Assembly: GCF_002902945.1 (NCBI RefSeq)
Contig: NZ_CP026102.1
Coordinates: 2,046,001-2,110,000 of the forward strand
Reading direction: 5' to 3'
Source of the DNA: Paraburkholderia caribensis
GTDB lineage: Bacteria; Pseudomonadota; Gammaproteobacteria; Burkholderiales; Burkholderiaceae
Length of the DNA: 64,000 nt
Shown here: piece by piece, positions 61,455 to 64,000 of the stretch
Layout of the letters: the number at the start of each line of letters is the position of its first letter
Position numbering within the stretch: position 1 is the first letter of the stretch
Translations under genes and position numbers: made by a program
Notes under the pieces: generated by a model
What the model saw: the letters and a program-made list of their open reading frames with translations, nothing else
Databases searched by the model: none
Told to the model about the DNA's origin: nothing

Positions 61455-62870
61455 TCAAGTGGCTTGTGCGATCAACCCGCCAAGCACATGCACGGCGCGT
61501 TCGATATCGGCATTCCATGGATGCCCGAAGTTCAGCCGCACGCAGTTCCGAAAGTTGCGCGACGCGGAAAAGATCGGCCCAGGCGCCACGCTCACGCCCT
61601 GTTCGATCGCCTGCCTGTGCAGCGCCAATGCATCGACGTGCCCGGGCAATTCGAGCCACACGAAATAGCCGCCTGAAGGACACGTCCACGTCACGCCTTT
61701 CGGCATCGCGCGGCGCAGCGCGAGATTCATGGCATCGAGTTGCGCGCGCAACGCAGCACGAAGTTTTCGCAGATGCCGGTCGTATCCGCCATGCTGAAGA
61801 TAGTCGGCGATACCCGCCTGCACGGGAATGCTCGCCGATAATGTCGTCATCAATTTGGCCCGCTGTACTTTCTCCGCAAACTTCCCGGCCGCCGCCCAGC
61901 CAATCCGGTATCCCGGCGCGAGCGTCTTCGAGAAAGAACTGCAATGCATCACGAGTCCTTTCCGGTCGAAGGCAATGGCGGGCAATGGATAATCCGCCTG
62001 AAAATGCAGTTCGCCATATACGTCGTCTTCGATTAGCGGCACGTCGTGCCGCGCGAGCAGTTCGACGAGCGCCTTTTTCTTTTCCACCGGCATCGTCGCG
62101 CCCGTCGGGTTCTGGTAGTTCGTCATGAACCAGCATGCGCGAATGGGCTGCTTCTCCAGCGCTTGCGCAAGCGCGTCCAGGTCGAGGCCAGTGCGCGGAT
62201 CGACGGGTATTTCAACTGCGCGCAGATCGAGTCGCTCGATAGCCTGAAGCGCCGCATAGAAGCCGGGCGATTCGACGGCCACGACATCGCCGGGACGCGT
62301 CACGGCCATCAGGCAAAGATTCAGTGCTTCGAGCGCGCCATTCGTGACAACGATCTCATCGAGCGGTTGCGACAGTCCCATGCCGAGATAGCGCAGCGCA
62401 ATCTGCTGGCGCAAAGCCTCGTTGCCCGGAGGCAAATCGACGACGGTGCTCCACGGGTTCATTGTCCGCGACGTTTGGGCCAGCGATTTGGAAAGACGTT
62501 GTAGCGGAAACAGCATCGGTGAAGGAAACGCCGAGCCCAGCGGTACGACACCCGTATGCTTTGCCGCTTCGAGCACGCTGAAGACCAGTTCGCTGATATC
62601 GACCTTCGCGGACTCGGCGAGAGCGCGCTTCGCGGTCGCTTCCCGCGTGTCGCGAACGGCTGCGCCCGGCGCGACATAATAGCCGGAGCGCTCCTGCGCG
62701 CGAATGAGGCCCCACTCCTCCAGCAGATAGTACGCACGAAACGCCGTCGATTGACTCACGCCATGCTGCGCAATGACCTGCCGCAGCGAAGGCATGCGCG
62801 CGCCGACAGCAAGACTGCCCGAGCGTATTTCGGCCGCCATCGTGTTGGCGAGTGCTTCATATCGGTTCAT
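61455..62870 (-). CDS. MocR/GntR-type regulator with aminotransferase domain
   Basis: A 471-residue fusion. Residues 1-70 are a GntR winged helix (YEALANTMAAEIRSGSLAVG, ARMPSLRQVIAQHGVSQSTA). Residues 95-470 are an aspartate-aminotransferase-fold domain: VTNGALEALNLCLMAVTRPG, NYQNPTGATMPVEKKKALVE and the PLP lysine K315 in CSSFSKTLAPGYRIGW. MocR proteins use PLP to sense amino acids or vitamin B6. It follows the MFS gene on the same strand by 79 bases; PdxR, GabR-like or other control cannot be told apart. Confidence 0.85.
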   Translation of the reverse strand: MNRYEALANTMAAEIRSGSLAVGARMPSLRQVIAQHGVSQSTAFRAYYLLEEWGLIRAQERSGYYVAPGAAVRDTREATAKRALAESAKVDISELVFSVLEAAKHTGVVPLGSAFPSPMLFPLQRLSKSLAQTSRTMNPWSTVVDLPPGNEALRQQIALRYLGMGLSQPLDEIVVTNGALEALNLCLMAVTRPGDVVAVESPGFYAALQAIERLDLRAVEIPVDPRTGLDLDALAQALEKQPIRACWFMTNYQNPTGATMPVEKKKALVELLARHDVPLIEDDVYGELHFQADYPLPAIAFDRKGLVMHCSSFSKTLAPGYRIGWAAAGKFAEKVQRAKLMTTLSASIPVQAGIADYLQHGGYDRHLRKLRAALRAQLDAMNLALRRAMPKGVTWTCPSGGYFVWLELPGHVDALALHRQAIEQGVSVAPGPIFSASRNFRNCVRLNFGHPWNADIERAVHVLGGLIAQAT

Positions 62871-62949
62871 TGAAAATTGCGCGTGGCGGCACGCTCATGG
62901 CACGGAGCTTTTTATACTAATCGGTACACGCCTGCGCAATCAACTGACA

Positions 62950-64000
62950 TCAACACTTCCTGTTCCGCATCGACACGAATACGATCGCCGCAGACAAGGC
63001 CGCCACGATCGATGCGCCCGCAAACGCGCGCGCAAAGCCTTCGCCATAACTCGACCGTGCGATATGAACGAGTACATCCAACGATGCCGGCGGATAAAGC
63101 GCGAACGCACGCGAGAAGTCTCCCGCCATCACGCGCTCGATAAAACCTTGCATGACGGGTACATGCGCCTGTGTCATCTGCGCCGTCAGCGCGGAACGCA
63201 CGCCTTCTGCCAGCACGGCACCCAGCCCCGAGAAGCCGAGCAGAATGCCCGTGAAGCGCGAGGTCGTGCTGATGCCGGACGCCATGCCCGCGCGCTCGCG
63301 CGGCACCGTGCCCATGATTGCCTTCTGCGTCTCGCCGTTCAGCAGGCCACCGCCGCTGCCGAGCAACGCCATCGCGCCGATCAACCATGCGTGACTGGCG
63401 CTGCGTGCGGCGACCATCATCGCGAGATTGCCGCATGCCACCACCGCAAGACCGAGCGTGAGAATCTGGCGCGAGTCCAGGAACGCCGCGAGCTTGCGAC
63501 CTAGCTGAGGCAAGATCAGCATCGCCAGCGCGAACGGCAGCATGCCCGCGCCCGCGAGCAGCGCGCTTTCTCCACGCGCGTTTTGCAAAAACAACGGCAA
63601 TAGCGAAGCCATGACCTGCGCCGACGACGCGTAAGCAAACATCGCGACGATCGCGCCGACGAACGGCAGCGAGCGGAACAGCGCCAGATCGAGCATCGGA
63701 TGTGCGCGCCTGCTCTCCACCCACACGAACAACGCGAAAAGGATCACGCCGGCACACGCGCGGGACAGCGCCTGCATGCTCAGCCATCCGCGCTCAGGTC
63801 CAAGAATCAGCGCCCACGTCAGCGAGAACATCGCCGCGGCGAACAGCGCGATACCGGGCAGATCGAGCGATCGCGGCGTCGGATCGCGCGATTCGTCGAC
63901 GATCCGCACGACGCCCGTCGCCAGCAGCGCGCAGATCGGCACGTTGATCGCGAATGCCCAGCGCCAGCCGAGCCACGCGCTGATCACACCGCCGATCAGC
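62950..64000 (-). CDS. MFS transporter, DHA2 type, N-terminal part outside window
   Basis: About 350 residues of the C-terminal part are visible: SAWLGWRWAFAINVPICALL (after span 6), a central loop, PMLDLALFRSLPFVGAIVAM and GMASGISTTSRFTGILLGF near the end. The frame is open to the right edge. The 14-span DHA2 pattern is like the carrier at 34488. It ends 79 bases upstream of the MocR-type gene, which it precedes in transcription; the regulator may act on a promoter beyond the window. Confidence 0.78.
   Translation of the reverse strand, partial: LIGGVISAWLGWRWAFAINVPICALLATGVVRIVDESRDPTPRSLDLPGIALFAAAMFSLTWALILGPERGWLSMQALSRACAGVILFALFVWVESRRAHPMLDLALFRSLPFVGAIVAMFAYASSAQVMASLLPLFLQNARGESALLAGAGMLPFALAMLILPQLGRKLAAFLDSRQILTLGLAVVACGNLAMMVAARSASHAWLIGAMALLGSGGGLLNGETQKAIMGTVPRERAGMASGISTTSRFTGILLGFSGLGAVLAEGVRSALTAQMTQAHVPVMQGFIERVMAGDFSRAFALYPPASLDVLVHIARSSYGEGFARAFAGASIVAALSAAIVFVSMRNRKC

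Overview
The window is about 65% GC chromosomal DNA with dense, often overlapping genes, Burkholderia-type small proteins and a groESL pair without the GGM tail. Gene content and style point to a free-living beta-proteobacterium of the Burkholderiaceae, most likely Paraburkholderia. This assignment rests on family recognition, not on a search. No rRNA, tRNA, CRISPR array, intact insertion sequence or phage was seen.

Layout. 1-6080: end of an FMN reductase gene, a small conserved protein, a ferritin-like di-iron protein, an indoleacetamide hydrolase/CDP-diacylglycerol pyrophosphatase pair, a fatty acid desaturase and a small membrane protein. 6081-7210: a scrapyard with remnants of a sugar-binding protein, a sulfonate/nitrate-type permease and a frameshifted ferredoxin. 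7210-14300: an AraC regulator behind a perfect inverted repeat, then a tightly coupled operon (AhpD-like protein, acyl-CoA-dehydrogenase-like protein, SsuBAC-type ABC transporter), a nitroreductase remnant and an SfnB-like flavoprotein. This looks like an organosulfur (or related small organic) acquisition island. 14474-16568: groES-groEL with a CIRCE-like HrcA site. 16853-23194: YghU-type glutathione transferase, SnoaL-like protein, LysR regulator, then an HxlR regulator facing an NmrA/membrane protein/alpha-beta hydrolase cluster across a 39-bp perfect palindrome. 23330-25906: a repeat element, a family 9 glycosyltransferase and an orphan PhnD-like binding protein.

25929-32722: leucine/isovalerate catabolism (liuABCD) transcribed leftward, with a divergent TetR regulator and a 21-bp palindrome between them. 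32808-38624: small stress-type proteins, LysR/MFS and MarR/MFS pairs, each with palindromic sites, and a glycine-zipper lipoprotein. 38652-54229: a complete putrescine/polyamine module: puuC and puuR on the minus strand, then puuD, puuA, a polyamine aminotransferase, a PotFGHI-type importer, an outer-membrane DUF3138-type protein and two tandem PuuB-like oxidases. The gene order suggests a path from the outer membrane through inner-membrane uptake to gamma-glutamylation, oxidation and hydrolysis. 54360-64000: DUF2891, an MFS carrier, a SulP/STAS remnant, DUF1488, SRPBCC, PPC/DUF296, class I fructose-bisphosphate aldolase, PRC-barrel, DUF2970, a MocR-type regulator and the end of a DHA2 MFS transporter.

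The least expected signal is compositional. At two places (23588-23690 and 51486-51531) palindromic repeats sharing a 22-base core sit exactly where the plus strand flips from G/T-rich to A/C-rich, and the flip reaches into the flanking genes.
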